A stretch of DNA of 64,000 nt, from contig NZ_CP036313.1 in assembly GCF_004319545.1 (NCBI RefSeq), positions 124,001 to 188,000 on the forward strand. The letters are read 5' to 3'. Shown here one piece after another: positions 52,249 through 63,028 of this stretch. The position numbers were made by a program, and so were the translations under genes. The notes below the pieces were generated by a model, which was not told the origin of the DNA, did not search any database, and was given only the letters and a program-made list of their open reading frames with translations. Each line of letters begins with the position of its first letter. Within the stretch, counting starts at the first letter, position 1. The stretch is from Desulfobacter hydrogenophilus (GTDB lineage: Bacteria; Desulfobacterota; Desulfobacteria; Desulfobacterales; Desulfobacteraceae).

Positions 52249-53349
52249 ATGACTGTCACCCCCATAAATATTGAGGAAATAAAAAGTATCAAACTACCGG
52301 TGACCCAAAGAGGCGTCATTGGCTGGTTTAAGGAAAACCTGTTTAATGGAATTTTTAATTCCGTTTTAACCCTCATTATCCTTGCCTTCCTCCTTAAATT
52401 TCTTCCACCCTTTATTCAGTGGGCCTTTATCAAGGCATCCTGGTTCACGACCCCGGATGTCTGCAAACAATGCGAAGGGGCCTGCTGGTCCGTGGTATTT
52501 AAAAACTTACGGTTTGTTATTTTCGGTTTTTACCCCCATGATCTTCACTGGCGGCCCTTTACGGCCATGATGATCCTTTTTGTGCTGTTATTTTTCTCCA
52601 GCAACCGCAGATTCTGGGTAAGAAAGCTGGCATACGCTTGGCCGATCGGTCTTGTGGCCATGGGGATTCTCATGAAGGGCGGAATTTTAGGATTAACCTC
52701 TGTGAACTCCATGAAATGGGGGGGGCTACCTTTAACACTGCTGCTTTCCGTCTTTGGACTGACCGCAGCATACCCCCTGGGTGTCATTCTCGCCCTTGGC
52801 AGGGGATCAAAGATGCCGTTGATCCGGCTGATGTCTGTTGCCTATATTGAACTTATCAGGGGCGTACCTCTCATTTCACTGCTTTTTATGTCATCCATTA
52901 TTTTCCCATTATTTCTGCCCGAAGGGCTCACCATCAACAATATTCTTCGGGCACAGGTCGCCATTATTCTGTTTACGGGCGCCTATGTGGCCGAAGTGGT
53001 CAGAGGTGGGTTGCAGGCCATGCCCAAGGGGCAGTTTGAGGCCGCAGATGCCATAGGCCTGAACTACGTCCAGACCATGCGCTTGATTATTCTACCCCAG
53101 GCCCTTAAAATCGTCATCCCGCCCACAGTCAGCGTTCTGATTTCCGCGTTCAAGGACACCTCCCTTGTGGTTATCATTGCCCTGTTTGATTTTTTGATGA
53201 CCGCAAAAAACGTCATCCAGAACCCTGAATGGATGGGATTTTCCACCGAAATGTATCTTTTTGTGTCCCTGATTTATTTTTTAGGCTGTTTTTCTATGTC
53301 CAATTTTTCACGCAAGCTTGAGCGGGAACTGGATACGGACAAACGATAA
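52249..53349 (+). CDS. aapM: General L-amino acid ABC transporter, permease AapM
   Basis: This 366-residue inner-membrane permease partners AapQ. The EAA loop is GQFEAADAIGLNYVQTMRLIILPQALKIVIPP. A periplasmic insert (residues about 55-75) contains two Cys (KQCEGACW), as in other AapM proteins. It is followed after 25 bases by aapP. Confidence 0.95.
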   Translation: MTVTPINIEEIKSIKLPVTQRGVIGWFKENLFNGIFNSVLTLIILAFLLKFLPPFIQWAFIKASWFTTPDVCKQCEGACWSVVFKNLRFVIFGFYPHDLHWRPFTAMMILFVLLFFSSNRRFWVRKLAYAWPIGLVAMGILMKGGILGLTSVNSMKWGGLPLTLLLSVFGLTAAYPLGVILALGRGSKMPLIRLMSVAYIELIRGVPLISLLFMSSIIFPLFLPEGLTINNILRAQVAIILFTGAYVAEVVRGGLQAMPKGQFEAADAIGLNYVQTMRLIILPQALKIVIPPTVSVLISAFKDTSLVVIIALFDFLMTAKNVIQNPEWMGFSTEMYLFVSLIYFLGCFSMSNFSRKLERELDTDKR

Positions 53350-53374
53350 AGATCTTTTTTTGAAAGCATAAACT

Positions 53375-54127
53375 ATGAACGATACCAGACAAGACGACGT
53401 AATTATCCAGATACAGAGCCTGAACAAATGGTATGGCGATTTCCATGTATTAAAAAACATCAACCTGGAAGTCAGAAAGCAGGAGAAAATAGTCATCTGC
53501 GGGCCTTCGGGTTCGGGAAAATCTACTTTGATCAGATGTATTAACCGTCTGGAAGAACACCAGAAGGGAAAAATCATTGTTGACGATATAGAACTGACTA
53601 ACAATTTGAAAAATATTGAAAAGATTCGTACGGAAGTGGGTATGGTTTTCCAGCATTTCAATCTTTTCCCCCATCTGAGCATCTTGGACAACCTGACCAT
53701 AGGCCCAATATGGGTAAGAAAAACACCAAAAAAAGAAGCCGAAGAAACCGCCATGTTCTATCTTGAAAAAGTCAAAATCGCAGAACAGGCAAATAAATTT
53801 CCAGGCCAGCTTTCCGGTGGGCAGCAGCAGCGGGTGGCCATTGCCAGAAGCCTTTGCATGAAGCCCAAAGTGATGCTTTTTGATGAACCCACCTCGGCCC
53901 TGGACCCAGAAATGGTCAAAGAAGTTCTGGATGTCATGGTCCAGCTTTCCGAAGAGGGCATGACCATGATTGTGGTCACCCATGAAATGGGGTTTGCCAA
54001 AACCGTAGCCCAGCGGGTCATGCTCATGGATGAAGGAATGATTCTTGAGGAAAATAATCCCACGGATTTCTTTGAGCATCCCGAGCATGAACGCACCAAG
54101 TTCTTCTTAAGTCAGATTTTAAACTAA
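53375..54127 (+). CDS. aapP: General L-amino acid ABC transporter, ATP-binding protein
   Basis: This 250-residue ATPase drives the AapQM permease. Walker A is GPSGSGKST, the Q-loop follows at VFQHFNLFP, the ABC signature is [15 protein letters not shown], Walker B is [12 protein letters not shown] and the switch His is in [10 protein letters not shown]. The length and sequence are typical of the polar amino acid class. Confidence 0.97.
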   Translation: MNDTRQDDVIIQIQSLNKWYGDFHVLKNINLEVRKQEKIVICGPSGSGKSTLIRCINRLEEHQKGKIIVDDIELTNNLKNIEKIRTEVGMVFQHFNLFPHLSILDNLTIGPIWVRKTPKKEAEETAMFYLEKVKIAEQANKFPGQLSGGQQQRVAIARSLCMKPKVMLFDEPTSALDPEMVKEVLDVMVQLSEEGMTMIVVTHEMGFAKTVAQRVMLMDEGMILEENNPTDFFEHPEHERTKFFLSQILN

Positions 54128-54145
54128 TTTACGGAAACACGTCCC

Positions 54146-54598
54146 ATGAAATGCGTCAAAGGCGATTTAATTCAGCTGGCCCGGCAAGGGCAGTTTGATC
54201 TCATTATTCACGGCTGCAACTGTTTTTGCACCATGGACGCCGGAATTGCCAAACAGATCCGCACCCAATTTCCCCAAGCCTGGGAAGCCGACCTTGCAAC
54301 GGAATCCGGTGACAGATCTAAACTTGGCAGTTATTCAAAGGCATGCGTAAATACGCCATCCAGCAAGTTATATGTGATCAATGCCTACACCCAATATCAC
54401 TATTCGGGGGACGGGGTGCTGGTTGATTATGATGCCATAGCAAAGGTTTTTACCACACTGAAAAGACAATTCAGCGGTAATCGCATGGGATATCCTAAAA
54501 TTGGGGCCGGGCTTGCCAAAGGCGACTGGAAAATTATCCGTAAAATAATAGACAGCGCTCTGGAAGGCGAGGCTCACACGCTGATTGAGCTTAGTTAA
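54146..54598 (+). CDS. Macro-domain protein
   Basis: This 150-residue single macro domain has ADP-ribose-binding features: LIIHGCNCFCTMDAGIAKQI, with the Asn and Gly residues of loop 1, and MGYPKIGAGLAKGDW in the second loop. It is probably an ADP-ribosyl or ADP-ribose-1''-phosphate hydrolase. The gene starts 18 bases after aapP, so it may be on the same transcript, although no functional link to transport is known. Confidence 0.9.
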   Translation: MKCVKGDLIQLARQGQFDLIIHGCNCFCTMDAGIAKQIRTQFPQAWEADLATESGDRSKLGSYSKACVNTPSSKLYVINAYTQYHYSGDGVLVDYDAIAKVFTTLKRQFSGNRMGYPKIGAGLAKGDWKIIRKIIDSALEGEAHTLIELS

Positions 54599-54708
54599 TT
54601 ACATCAGATAATTAAAAAATAATCAAATTAGGGTTTGCACAATTGCTGATTTTATCTTAGTGTTTGGACGAAAAATATACATTAAGACTAAAGATAAAGA
54701 TTAAAAAA

Positions 54709-55746
54709 ATGATTAAAACAGCAATTGTGGGCGCATCAGGCTATACCGGCCTGGAACTTGTCAAACTGATTTCCAACCACCCTGAGGCCAGCCTCGAAGC
54801 AGTCACCTCAAACTCGTACCAGGGCAAATCATTTACCGACATCTTTCCTTCCATGCGCGGATTTGAATCCCTGATATGCACGTCCTTTGATGCCAAAGCG
54901 CTTTCAGGTAAAGTGGATGTCGTATTTCTGGCCTTGCCCCACAAGGTTTCCATGGCATTTGCACCCGAACTCATAGATCAGGGTATAAAAGTTATAGATC
55001 TATCAGCGGACTTCAGGTTTGATGATGCCAAAGCATATGAAGCGGTATATCAGCCCCACACCGCCCTCAATCTTCTGGAAGAAAGCGTTTACGGTTTGTG
55101 TGAACTCAACCGTGAGCAGATCAGAAACGCAAGGATAATTGGGAACCCCGGGTGTTACCCAACATCCATCCTTATGCCTCTGGTTCCGCTGCTCAAGGAA
55201 AAGCTGATTTTCCCCCAGGGCCTGATTTCAGATTCGAAATCCGGGGTCAGCGGGGCAGGACGCTCTCTTTCCCTGACCACCCATTTTTGTGAGGTAAACG
55301 AGTCCTTTGGTCCCTATAAAGTGGGTAATCACAGGCACACCCCTGAAATCAACGAAGTGTTGACTAAAGCTGCCGGGGAAACAGTGTCCCTGACCTTTGT
55401 TCCCCACCTGGTACCCGTAATCCGTGGTATGGTTTCAACCATTTATGCCCAAATTTGTGAAGGTGTCGACGAAAAACAAATTCGCAACGCCCTAAATAAA
55501 TGGTATAAAAATGAACCGTTCATCAGGATTCTGCCCCCGGATAAATTTCCGAACATGTCCCATATCAAGGGAACAAACTGTTGCGATATCGGTTTTTACC
55601 TGGAAGCTGAATCGGGCCGTCTTATACTGGTTTCAGCCATTGATAACTTGCTCAAGGGAGCTGCCGGCCAGGCAGTACAGAATATGAACATCATGTTCTC
55701 CATTGACGAAAAAGCAGGGTTGGATTGGGTGCAAACCCCGCTGTAA
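54709..55746 (+). CDS. argC: N-acetyl-gamma-glutamyl-phosphate reductase
   Basis: This 345-residue NADPH-dependent third enzyme of arginine synthesis opens with the Rossmann motif TAIVGASGYTGLELVKL. The catalytic Cys149 is in GNPGCYPTSILMP, and HRHTPEI and FVPHLVPVIRGM are typical. The ATG at 54709 gives the standard N-terminus; a TTG at 54664 would add 15 unlikely residues. No ribosome site is clear. No other arg gene is adjacent. Confidence 0.97.
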   Translation: MIKTAIVGASGYTGLELVKLISNHPEASLEAVTSNSYQGKSFTDIFPSMRGFESLICTSFDAKALSGKVDVVFLALPHKVSMAFAPELIDQGIKVIDLSADFRFDDAKAYEAVYQPHTALNLLEESVYGLCELNREQIRNARIIGNPGCYPTSILMPLVPLLKEKLIFPQGLISDSKSGVSGAGRSLSLTTHFCEVNESFGPYKVGNHRHTPEINEVLTKAAGETVSLTFVPHLVPVIRGMVSTIYAQICEGVDEKQIRNALNKWYKNEPFIRILPPDKFPNMSHIKGTNCCDIGFYLEAESGRLILVSAIDNLLKGAAGQAVQNMNIMFSIDEKAGLDWVQTPL

Positions 55747-55794
55747 GTAAATTTCCACTTGACCGGATAATATATACCTTGTATTAATAGGCAG

Positions 55795-56721
55795 ATGAAA
55801 AGTCGAATTAAAATATGGCTTCATTCAGGGGATAGTTCAAGGATCAAAGAAATTTCGCTTAGAAAATCATTTTTACTTTGTTCTATGTTTCTCTTCCTAT
55901 CCTGCGTCGGGATAGTATCCTACTTCGGCTATGATTACTATTTGCTTAAGCGGACTGAGCGTGATAATGGCGTACTATTTGAAACCATCACCGCCCAAAA
56001 AACTGAACTTGAAGACCAGAGACGCCAAATTCAGATGTTTGCCGGAGAAATTCAGGGATTAAAAGAGCAGATCACAAAACTTGGACAATTAGAGAATCAG
56101 GTACGTCTTATTGCAGATATCGACAAATCAGGACGATCATCAGGCTTTTTGGGCATCGGTGGCGTATCGAAAACCGATCTTGATCAAGAAATCCCCCTTA
56201 ACACCCACCATAACGCTCTGATACGGGAAATGCATCATCAGGTAAAACAGATCAAATCGGTTGCTGATAAAGAAAAACTTGATTTCAATGACCTGATTGA
56301 CCAACTGACGAAAAAGAAAAACCTGCTGGCCTCCTCCCCATCCATCAAGCCGGTCTCAGGTGTTATCACCTCGCCCTTTGGTTACCGTAGATCTCCTTTC
56401 ACCGGAAGGAGAAGCTTTCATTCAGGCCTTGATATCTCCAACCGAATAGGTACTAAAATTGTTTCAACTGCGACCGGAAAAGTGGTATTTGCCGGAAGAA
56501 AAACTGGATACGGAAAGGTTGTCGTTATTGACCACGGATATGGAAAAGCAACCAAATATGCACATTTAAGAGACATCCTCGTTCATAAAAGCCAACAGGT
56601 CAAACGAGGGGAAGCAATTGCCACATTAGGCAATACCGGTCGAACCACCGGCCCCCATCTTCACTATGAGGTTCTTGTCAACGGTACACCTGTCAACCCC
56701 TCAAAATACATCCTCAATTAG
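55795..56721 (+). CDS. M23-family (LytM) peptidase with N-terminal coiled coil
   Basis: This 308-residue cell-wall enzyme has one N-terminal membrane helix (about 22-44), a coiled coil (about 58-110) and a C-terminal M23 domain. Zinc ligands are in FHSGLDIS (His and Asp) and PHLHYEV (His). The motif GYGKVVVIDHGYGKATKYAHL confirms the fold. All ligands are intact, so it should be an active endopeptidase or at least a peptidoglycan-binding protein of the divisome type. It precedes secA. Confidence 0.94.
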   Translation: MKSRIKIWLHSGDSSRIKEISLRKSFLLCSMFLFLSCVGIVSYFGYDYYLLKRTERDNGVLFETITAQKTELEDQRRQIQMFAGEIQGLKEQITKLGQLENQVRLIADIDKSGRSSGFLGIGGVSKTDLDQEIPLNTHHNALIREMHHQVKQIKSVADKEKLDFNDLIDQLTKKKNLLASSPSIKPVSGVITSPFGYRRSPFTGRRSFHSGLDISNRIGTKIVSTATGKVVFAGRKTGYGKVVVIDHGYGKATKYAHLRDILVHKSQQVKRGEAIATLGNTGRTTGPHLHYEVLVNGTPVNPSKYILN

Positions 56722-57045
56722 TGTATAGAGGTTTATTGTTCGTTGTTTCACCACCTGCTCAAAAAAAATTTGTATCTATTGAGAAATAAGCATGTTTGTT
56801 CAAATTCAAATCGGATAAAAATTTTAACTACAGTCATACACAACATATTTACGAAGAACTCTCCTTCGAGTCCGAGGATTAAAAATTTCATCCAACGAGT
56901 TCGAAAAAGAACTCTACTCAAAATCGGGCAAAAAACTTATTTCTGAATGAACACGAATTATTTTTTTCTTTTATTTCCTATAAGAATGCTTATATGTTGT
57001 ACTGACAAATTAAATGACCTCATAATATAAACAGGCAGCGTTTAC
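56722..57045. other. Intergenic region, 324 bp, before secA
   Basis: AT-rich sequence with no supported gene; a 67-codon frame at 56743-56946 is composed of basic low-complexity residues and has no ribosome site. The secA promoter should lie here. No secM-like leader is apparent. Confidence 0.45.
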
Positions 57046-59571
57046 ATGGTACTCAATTTTCTTACTAAACTCTTCGGATCCAACAATGATAGGATACTTA
57101 AAAAAATTCAGCCTATTATTGACCAGATAAACGAATTTGAACCCCAAATCCAGGCTTTATCGGATATCCAAATCGGTGAAAAAACAACTGAGTTTAAAAA
57201 CCGTCTGGCAAAGGGAGAAACCCTGGACGACATTCTTCCCGAAGCTTTTGCCCTGGTCAGGGAAGCGTCGGTGCGTACCCTTGGACTTCGCCATTATGAC
57301 GTCCAGCTCATTGGCGGCATTGCATTGCACCGCGGGACCATTGCAGAGATGAAAACGGGTGAAGGTAAAACCTTGATGTCCACCCTACCCGCTTACCTGA
57401 ATGCCCTTTCGGGCAAAGGCGTTCACATTGTTACGGTCAATGACTATCTGGCCAAACGTGACGCTGAATGGATGTCCCAGGTGTATGATTTTTTAGGACT
57501 GAGCGTAGGGGTAGTTCTTCATGACCTGGATTCCCAGGAACGCAAACAGGCCTATGCCGCAGACATCACATACGGCACTAATAACGAATTTGGTTTTGAC
57601 TACCTGCGGGACAACATGAAATTCGACCCCGAAGAGCTGGCCCAGGGAAATCTAAACTTTGCCATTGTGGACGAGGTGGACTCCATTCTCATTGACGAGG
57701 CAAGAACCCCGTTGATTATTTCAGGCCCGGCTGAAAAATCGACCCATCTGTATACCCAGATCAACACGATTATCCCGGCATTCGAAAAAGATACCGACTA
57801 TACCCTGGATGAAGAATCAAAAACCGTGTCCCTTACCGAAGACGGCATTGCAAAGGGTGAAGAGCTGCTCAATGTCGATAATCTTTATGATCCGGCCAAT
57901 ATTGAACTTTTGCACCACCTCAACCAGGCTTTAAAGGCCCATGTAATTTTCAAACGTGACACAGACTACATTGTAAAAAATGACCAGGTTATCATTGTAG
58001 ATGAATTTACAGGCCGGCTTATGAGTGGCCGGCGGTACTCGGAAGGTCTTCACCAGGCCCTTGAGGCCAAGGAGGGGGTTAAAATTGAAAATGAAAACCA
58101 AACCCTTGCCTCCATCACCTTTCAGAACTATTTTAGAATGTATGACAAACTGTCTGGCATGACCGGAACAGCGGAAACGGAAGCAGAAGAATTTAAAAAG
58201 ATTTATAATCTTGATGTGCTCGTCATTCCGACAGACAAGCCCATGGTCCGTGAAGACCGGGCAGATCTTATCTACAAAACCCAGAAGGAAAAATACGATG
58301 CCGCCATCCAAGAGATCATCCGGCTGCATAAAAAAGGACAGCCTGTACTGGTGGGTACCATTTCAATTGATGTCTCAGAAGCCCTAAGCGAAAAGCTCAA
58401 AAAAAAGGGGATTAAGCATGCTGTTCTCAATGCTAAGCATCACAAAGAAGAGGCGGAAATTGTGGCCAATGCCGGCCAGAAAGGCGCTGTGACCATCTCC
58501 ACCAACATGGCCGGCCGTGGTACTGACATAAAACTAGGAGAAGGGGTTAAAGCGCTTGGTGGCCTTCATATTCTCGGCACATCCCGCCATGAATCCCGGC
58601 GTATTGACAACCAGTTACGGGGTCGGTCCGGGCGCCAGGGCGACCCAGGAAGCTCCCGGTTTTATTTGAGTCTGGAAGACGATCTGCTCAGAATTTTTGG
58701 CGGTGATCGTATCCATTCCGTAATGGACCGGCTGGGCATAGAAGAAGGCGAGCATATTGAGCATAAATTTATTTCCAAAGCCATTGAAAACGCCCAATCC
58801 AAGGTGGAAGGACACAACTTTGAAATCAGAAAGCACCTGCTCGAATATGACGATGTCATGAACCAGCAGCGCGAGATCATTTACCGCCAGCGTCGTCAGG
58901 CACTGACAGCCAAAGATCTCAGACAGGTGACCCACGATATGATGGAAGATGTTTCCTATGACCTTTTGGAAGGATTCGTTTTAGACAAAACAGCAATCAC
59001 GGAGTGGGACCTGGAAGGACTTTCGGCAGCGATCAAAAGTCAATTCAATATGGATCTGTCCTTAGATGAGCCTGTGCAAAAAGCTTTTTCGGCCGACCAG
59101 CTGGGGCAATTTATATTTGATGCAGCCCAGGCCCGATACCAGAGTAGAGAAGAGATGTACGGCCCTGAAATCATACGCCACGTTGAACGGTTTATTATTC
59201 TTCAGACCGTAGACACCCGATGGAAGGAACATCTTTTGAACATGGACCATCTAAAAGAAGGCATCGGCCTTCGTGGGTATGCCCAGCAGGATCCTTTGCG
59301 TATCTATAAAAAAGAAGGGTTCGATATGTTCCAGGACCTGATGAACCGGATCAAACAGGAAGTGGTGGATATCCTGTTTAAAATTCAAATCGCCTCCCCC
59401 AACCAGGTTGAAGAGATGAAGCAGGAAGAACAGCAGGACCTGACTTTTTCTTCCCATTCTGACGAATCCGCCCCCAAACAGCCGGTCAGGCGCTCATCTG
59501 AAAAGGTCCAAAGAAATGCCCCCTGCCCCTGCGGCTCAGGCAAGAAATATAAGAAATGCTGCGGGCAATGA
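57046..59571 (+). CDS. secA: Preprotein translocase ATPase SecA
   Basis: This 841-residue motor drives protein export through SecYEG. Walker A is MKTGEGKT near residue 100, the DEAD-type motif is [12 protein letters not shown], and the second RecA domain has [16 protein letters not shown]. The C-terminal SEC-C zinc site ([13 protein letters not shown], Cys827/829/838/839) binds SecB or phospholipid. The length is typical of shorter SecA proteins. The next element is an R1 repeat overlapping the stop codon. Confidence 0.98.
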   Translation: MVLNFLTKLFGSNNDRILKKIQPIIDQINEFEPQIQALSDIQIGEKTTEFKNRLAKGETLDDILPEAFALVREASVRTLGLRHYDVQLIGGIALHRGTIAEMKTGEGKTLMSTLPAYLNALSGKGVHIVTVNDYLAKRDAEWMSQVYDFLGLSVGVVLHDLDSQERKQAYAADITYGTNNEFGFDYLRDNMKFDPEELAQGNLNFAIVDEVDSILIDEARTPLIISGPAEKSTHLYTQINTIIPAFEKDTDYTLDEESKTVSLTEDGIAKGEELLNVDNLYDPANIELLHHLNQALKAHVIFKRDTDYIVKNDQVIIVDEFTGRLMSGRRYSEGLHQALEAKEGVKIENENQTLASITFQNYFRMYDKLSGMTGTAETEAEEFKKIYNLDVLVIPTDKPMVREDRADLIYKTQKEKYDAAIQEIIRLHKKGQPVLVGTISIDVSEALSEKLKKKGIKHAVLNAKHHKEEAEIVANAGQKGAVTISTNMAGRGTDIKLGEGVKALGGLHILGTSRHESRRIDNQLRGRSGRQGDPGSSRFYLSLEDDLLRIFGGDRIHSVMDRLGIEEGEHIEHKFISKAIENAQSKVEGHNFEIRKHLLEYDDVMNQQREIIYRQRRQALTAKDLRQVTHDMMEDVSYDLLEGFVLDKTAITEWDLEGLSAAIKSQFNMDLSLDEPVQKAFSADQLGQFIFDAAQARYQSREEMYGPEIIRHVERFIILQTVDTRWKEHLLNMDHLKEGIGLRGYAQQDPLRIYKKEGFDMFQDLMNRIKQEVVDILFKIQIASPNQVEEMKQEEQQDLTFSSHSDESAPKQPVRRSSEKVQRNAPCPCGSGKKYKKCCGQ

Positions 59572-59675
59572 CAACCATGGGTCGGCCTCTGGTCTTTCAA
59601 CCCAGACTCAACCCACAACAAAATATGAAATGTAATTTAACAACTTATTGGGACCTTTATATAAATCAATTGAAC
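59571..59675 (+). repeat. Dispersed intergenic repeat R1, copy D
   Basis: It begins at the secA stop and carries CCATGGGTCGGCC, TGGTCTTTCAACCCAGACTC and CCCACAACAAAATATG, aligned with copy A but more diverged. TTTATATAAA lies near the end. It separates secA from clpS. Confidence 0.6.
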
Positions 59676-59688
59676 CCAAGGTTAAGGT

Positions 59689-59997
59689 ATGACATCCACT
59701 GATTCCAAAACCCGACCCAAAGTATCCCATGATGCAAGTGAGGATCATCCGCCTATGTATAAAGTGCTTTTACACAATGATGATTATACAACCATGGATT
59801 TTGTGGTGGATATTCTGGTCCGGGTATTCGGAAAATCTCTTGAAAAAGCCACACAAATAATGCTTAATGTACATAATAAGGGGAAAGCCGTGTGCGGTAT
59901 TTATCCCCGGGAAATAGCGGAAACAAAAGTTCAGACAGTGCATAATCTGGCAAGCAGCAAAGGGTTTCCCTTAAAAAGTACAATGGAAAAGGAGTAA
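59689..59997 (+). CDS. clpS: ATP-dependent Clp protease adaptor ClpS
   Basis: This 102-residue adaptor binds N-degron substrates and delivers them to ClpAP. The fold-defining segments YKVLLHNDDYTTMDFVVDIL and KGKAVCGIYPREIAETK are conserved, including the hydrophobic pocket and the Asn/Asp residues that read the N-terminal amino group. It lies directly upstream of clpA, with a 7-base gap, so the two are co-transcribed. Confidence 0.97.
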   Translation: MTSTDSKTRPKVSHDASEDHPPMYKVLLHNDDYTTMDFVVDILVRVFGKSLEKATQIMLNVHNKGKAVCGIYPREIAETKVQTVHNLASSKGFPLKSTMEKE

Positions 59998-60004
59998 ATG
60001 GTAT

Positions 60005-62266
60005 ATGATCAGCAAAGAACTATCCACAGCTCTCGGGTTTGCCGTTCGGGAAGCAAAAAAAAGAAGACATGAGTACGTATGTGTCGAACATGTTCTTTAC
60101 GCCATTGTCAATCATGAATCCGGTTTTGAAACCATTGAAAAATGCGGGGGCAGCCCTGATCACATCAAAGAGGATCTTGAAAAATTTTTTGATGAGAAAC
60201 TAACCAAAATAGAGACCAGTGAAGAGTATGTACTCCAGCAGACCATCGGTTTCCAACGAATGATTCAGCGAGCCATTAATCATGCCAGATCCGCTGAAAA
60301 ATCTGAAGTAAATCTCGGGGATATCCTGGCATCCATTTTTCAGGAAAAGGATTCCCATGCAGCCTTTTACCTGGAATCCGAAGGCATTACACGCATCGAT
60401 GTACTCAGGCTCATCTCCCATGATGGAGATAAAGAAAAAAAAGAGTTGCCTAATGAGGACAAGCCCCAGCAACTTTTCCAGCATGCCGACCCAAAACCCA
60501 AGCGCCAGAAGAAAAAAGATCCGCTGGCGTTATTTACTTCAGATCTGATTAAGCGGGCCCAGGACAATAAAATTGATCCCCTTATCGGTAGAACGCTTGA
60601 AACCGAGCGGGTGATGCAGGTCCTTTGCCGACGGCGGAAAAACAATCCCATCCTTGTGGGGGATCCCGGCGTTGGAAAAACTGCCATTGCAGAAGGCCTG
60701 GCATTGAAAATAAATGGCAAAACCGTGCCGGATCTGCTTCAAAACTGTGAATTGTACTCCCTGGATATGGGCGCTCTTTTAGCCGGCACCAAATACAGGG
60801 GCGATTTTGAACAGCGACTCAAAGACGTCATTTCCGCTTTGGAAGAAAAGGAAAATGCGCTTTTGGTGATTGATGAAATTCATACGGTTGTGGGTGCCGG
60901 TGCCACCACATCAGGCTCCATGGATGCCTCCAACATCCTCAAACCGGCCTTATCCTCCGGAGACATCAAGTGTCTTGGTACTACCACCTATGAGGAGTAC
61001 AAAAACCATTTTGAAAAAGACCGGGCCTTCTCCAGACGGTTTGAAAAAATAGAAGTTTCAGAGCCCAGCGTGGAGGAAACCACCGAGATTCTCAAAGGTC
61101 TACGCACCTGCTACGAAGAACACCATGGCCTGAAATACCCGGATAAAACCATTGAAGCTGCGGCCTACCTGTCAGATAAATACATCAATGACCGATTCTT
61201 ACCGGATAAGGCCATTGACGTTATCGACGAGGCCGGTGCCTTTTTAAAGCTTACGGCAAACGGCCGGCGTAAAACCGTCAGTCCTAAGGATATTGAAAAA
61301 ATTGTGGCTAAAATAGCCAAAGTGCCGGTTTCCAGTGTGACTGCGACGGACAAGTCGTCCCTGGAATCTTTGCCCGGCAAACTGCTCAACGTTATATTTG
61401 GCCAGGATGATGCCATCGAAACCTTGACCACAGCGATCAAAAGATCCCGGGCCGGACTTGCAGCGCCGGACCATCCCATTGGTTCTTTTCTTTTCATGGG
61501 TCCCACAGGGGTTGGCAAAACAGAAGTGGCCAGGCAGCTGGCCGACAACATGGGCATTAAATTCCTACGCTTTGACATGAGCGAATACATGGAAAAACAT
61601 GCCGTTTCCAGACTTATTGGTGCGCCTCCAGGGTATGTAGGGTTTGAACAAGGCGGCATTTTAACCGACAGCATCCGAAAACACCCCCATTGCGTGCTTC
61701 TTCTGGATGAAATTGAAAAGGCCCATATGGACCTTTACAACATTCTGCTCCAGGTTATGGATTATGCCACCCTTACTGACAATAATGGTAAATCCGCTGA
61801 TTTCAGAAATGTGATCATTATCATGACATCCAATGCCGGTGCCAGGGAAATGAGCACCAACAGCATCGGGTTTGGGTCCCAAAACGCCAATTCCGATTCC
61901 CAAGGCATAAAAGCGGTGAAAAACACTTTCAGTCCGGAATTTAGAAACCGCCTTGACGGTATTGTCCAGTTTAACCATTTATCTAAAAAGGTGATGGAAC
62001 TGATTGTGGACAAAAACATGAAGGAACTCAAAGCCATGCTCAGTGACCAGGGTATTTCTTTAAGCTATTCAGCCGGTGTCCGGACTCATCTGGCCAAGAA
62101 AGGCCATGATCCCAAATTCGGTGCCAGACCCCTGGCCCGTCTAATCCAGACCGAAATCAAAGACAAGCTCACCGATGAAATTCTTTTCGGACAGCTTGCA
62201 AAAGGGGGAAAACTCTCGGTGGGCCTAAAGGACGGTAAACTAACATTTAATATCAAATCGGCCTGA
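60005..62266 (+). CDS. clpA: ATP-dependent Clp protease ATPase ClpA
   Basis: This 753-residue unfoldase has the N-terminal ClpS-binding domain, AAA-1 with Walker A GDPGVGKTA near residue 218, no middle coiled coil, and AAA-2 with Walker [10 protein letters not shown]. It partners ClpP, which is not in this window. It shows the same overall plan as ClpB at 24425 but lacks the M-domain. Its stop overlaps the aat start (TGATG). Confidence 0.97.
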   Translation: MISKELSTALGFAVREAKKRRHEYVCVEHVLYAIVNHESGFETIEKCGGSPDHIKEDLEKFFDEKLTKIETSEEYVLQQTIGFQRMIQRAINHARSAEKSEVNLGDILASIFQEKDSHAAFYLESEGITRIDVLRLISHDGDKEKKELPNEDKPQQLFQHADPKPKRQKKKDPLALFTSDLIKRAQDNKIDPLIGRTLETERVMQVLCRRRKNNPILVGDPGVGKTAIAEGLALKINGKTVPDLLQNCELYSLDMGALLAGTKYRGDFEQRLKDVISALEEKENALLVIDEIHTVVGAGATTSGSMDASNILKPALSSGDIKCLGTTTYEEYKNHFEKDRAFSRRFEKIEVSEPSVEETTEILKGLRTCYEEHHGLKYPDKTIEAAAYLSDKYINDRFLPDKAIDVIDEAGAFLKLTANGRRKTVSPKDIEKIVAKIAKVPVSSVTATDKSSLESLPGKLLNVIFGQDDAIETLTTAIKRSRAGLAAPDHPIGSFLFMGPTGVGKTEVARQLADNMGIKFLRFDMSEYMEKHAVSRLIGAPPGYVGFEQGGILTDSIRKHPHCVLLLDEIEKAHMDLYNILLQVMDYATLTDNNGKSADFRNVIIIMTSNAGAREMSTNSIGFGSQNANSDSQGIKAVKNTFSPEFRNRLDGIVQFNHLSKKVMELIVDKNMKELKAMLSDQGISLSYSAGVRTHLAKKGHDPKFGARPLARLIQTEIKDKLTDEILFGQLAKGGKLSVGLKDGKLTFNIKSA

Positions 62267-63009
62267 TGCCCCTTTTCAGGTTATCTGAAAAAATTGAATT
62301 CCCGCCGGCTTGGCTGGCGAGATCTGACGGTTTGTTATGTATTGGGGGAGACCTGTGCGCAAAGCGTTTGATCCTGGCATATAGAAACGGTATTTTCCCC
62401 TGGTTTTCCAACAGTGAACCCATTCTCTGGTGGTCCCCTGATCCCCGGCTGGTACTTTTTCCCTCCAAAGTAAGGGTGTCGAAAAGCCTAAAAAAAACCA
62501 TTCGAAAGGCTTGCTTTTCCATTCGGATCAACACCGCCTTTGAACAGACCATTGTGGCCTGTTCACAACCCAGGCAGGACAAACCAGAAGGCACCTGGCT
62601 GGTGGATGAAATGATTGATGCCTATATCACGTTGCACAAAATGGGGATCGCCCACTCCGTGGAAGCCTGGCAGGGTGACCGGCTGGCAGGCGGCCTGTAC
62701 GGGGTCAGCCTGGGAAAAACCTTTTTTGGAGAATCCATGTTTTCCCTTGTACCCAATGCATCCAAGGTCGCTCTTGTGGCCCTGGCCCGGGAACTTGACA
62801 GTCAGGGATTTGGGATGATTGACTGCCAGGTCACCTCCGGCCATCTGCTTCGCATGGGAGCCCAGGAAATAACCAGAAACTTGTTTCTTGATATTCTATA
62901 CCACGGTGTCGATCAAAAAGTACCGGAGAGCCTGTGGCAGTTCGGACGACATCTTTTCCCCCAAAACAAAACAGATTCAGCCCCAAGTAGTTTTGCACAT
63001 GCCGTATAA
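62266..63009 (+). CDS. aat: Leucyl/phenylalanyl-tRNA-protein transferase
   Basis: This 247-residue enzyme attaches Leu or Phe to proteins with basic N-termini, making N-degrons for ClpS-ClpAP. Family landmarks are EFPPAWLARSDGLLCIGGDL, GIFPWF, ILWWSPDPRLVLFP, GGLYGVSLGKTFFGESMFS and IDCQVTSGHLLRMGAQE. Its ATG overlaps the clpA stop by one base. Together with clpS and clpA it forms a complete degradation branch. Confidence 0.97.
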   Translation: MPLFRLSEKIEFPPAWLARSDGLLCIGGDLCAKRLILAYRNGIFPWFSNSEPILWWSPDPRLVLFPSKVRVSKSLKKTIRKACFSIRINTAFEQTIVACSQPRQDKPEGTWLVDEMIDAYITLHKMGIAHSVEAWQGDRLAGGLYGVSLGKTFFGESMFSLVPNASKVALVALARELDSQGFGMIDCQVTSGHLLRMGAQEITRNLFLDILYHGVDQKVPESLWQFGRHLFPQNKTDSAPSSFAHAV

Positions 63010-63028
63010 GCAATGTATTGCTTGTACC

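Noticed and set aside
53450..54088. 212-codon frame antisense to aapP
   Set aside because: Its composition (His, Phe and Gly rich) is that of a shadow of the ATPase gene, which has all its motifs on the plus strand.
56743..56946. 67-codon frame before secA
   Set aside because: Basic, low-complexity peptide without a ribosome site. A SecM-type arrest leader was considered, but no signal sequence or arrest motif is seen.
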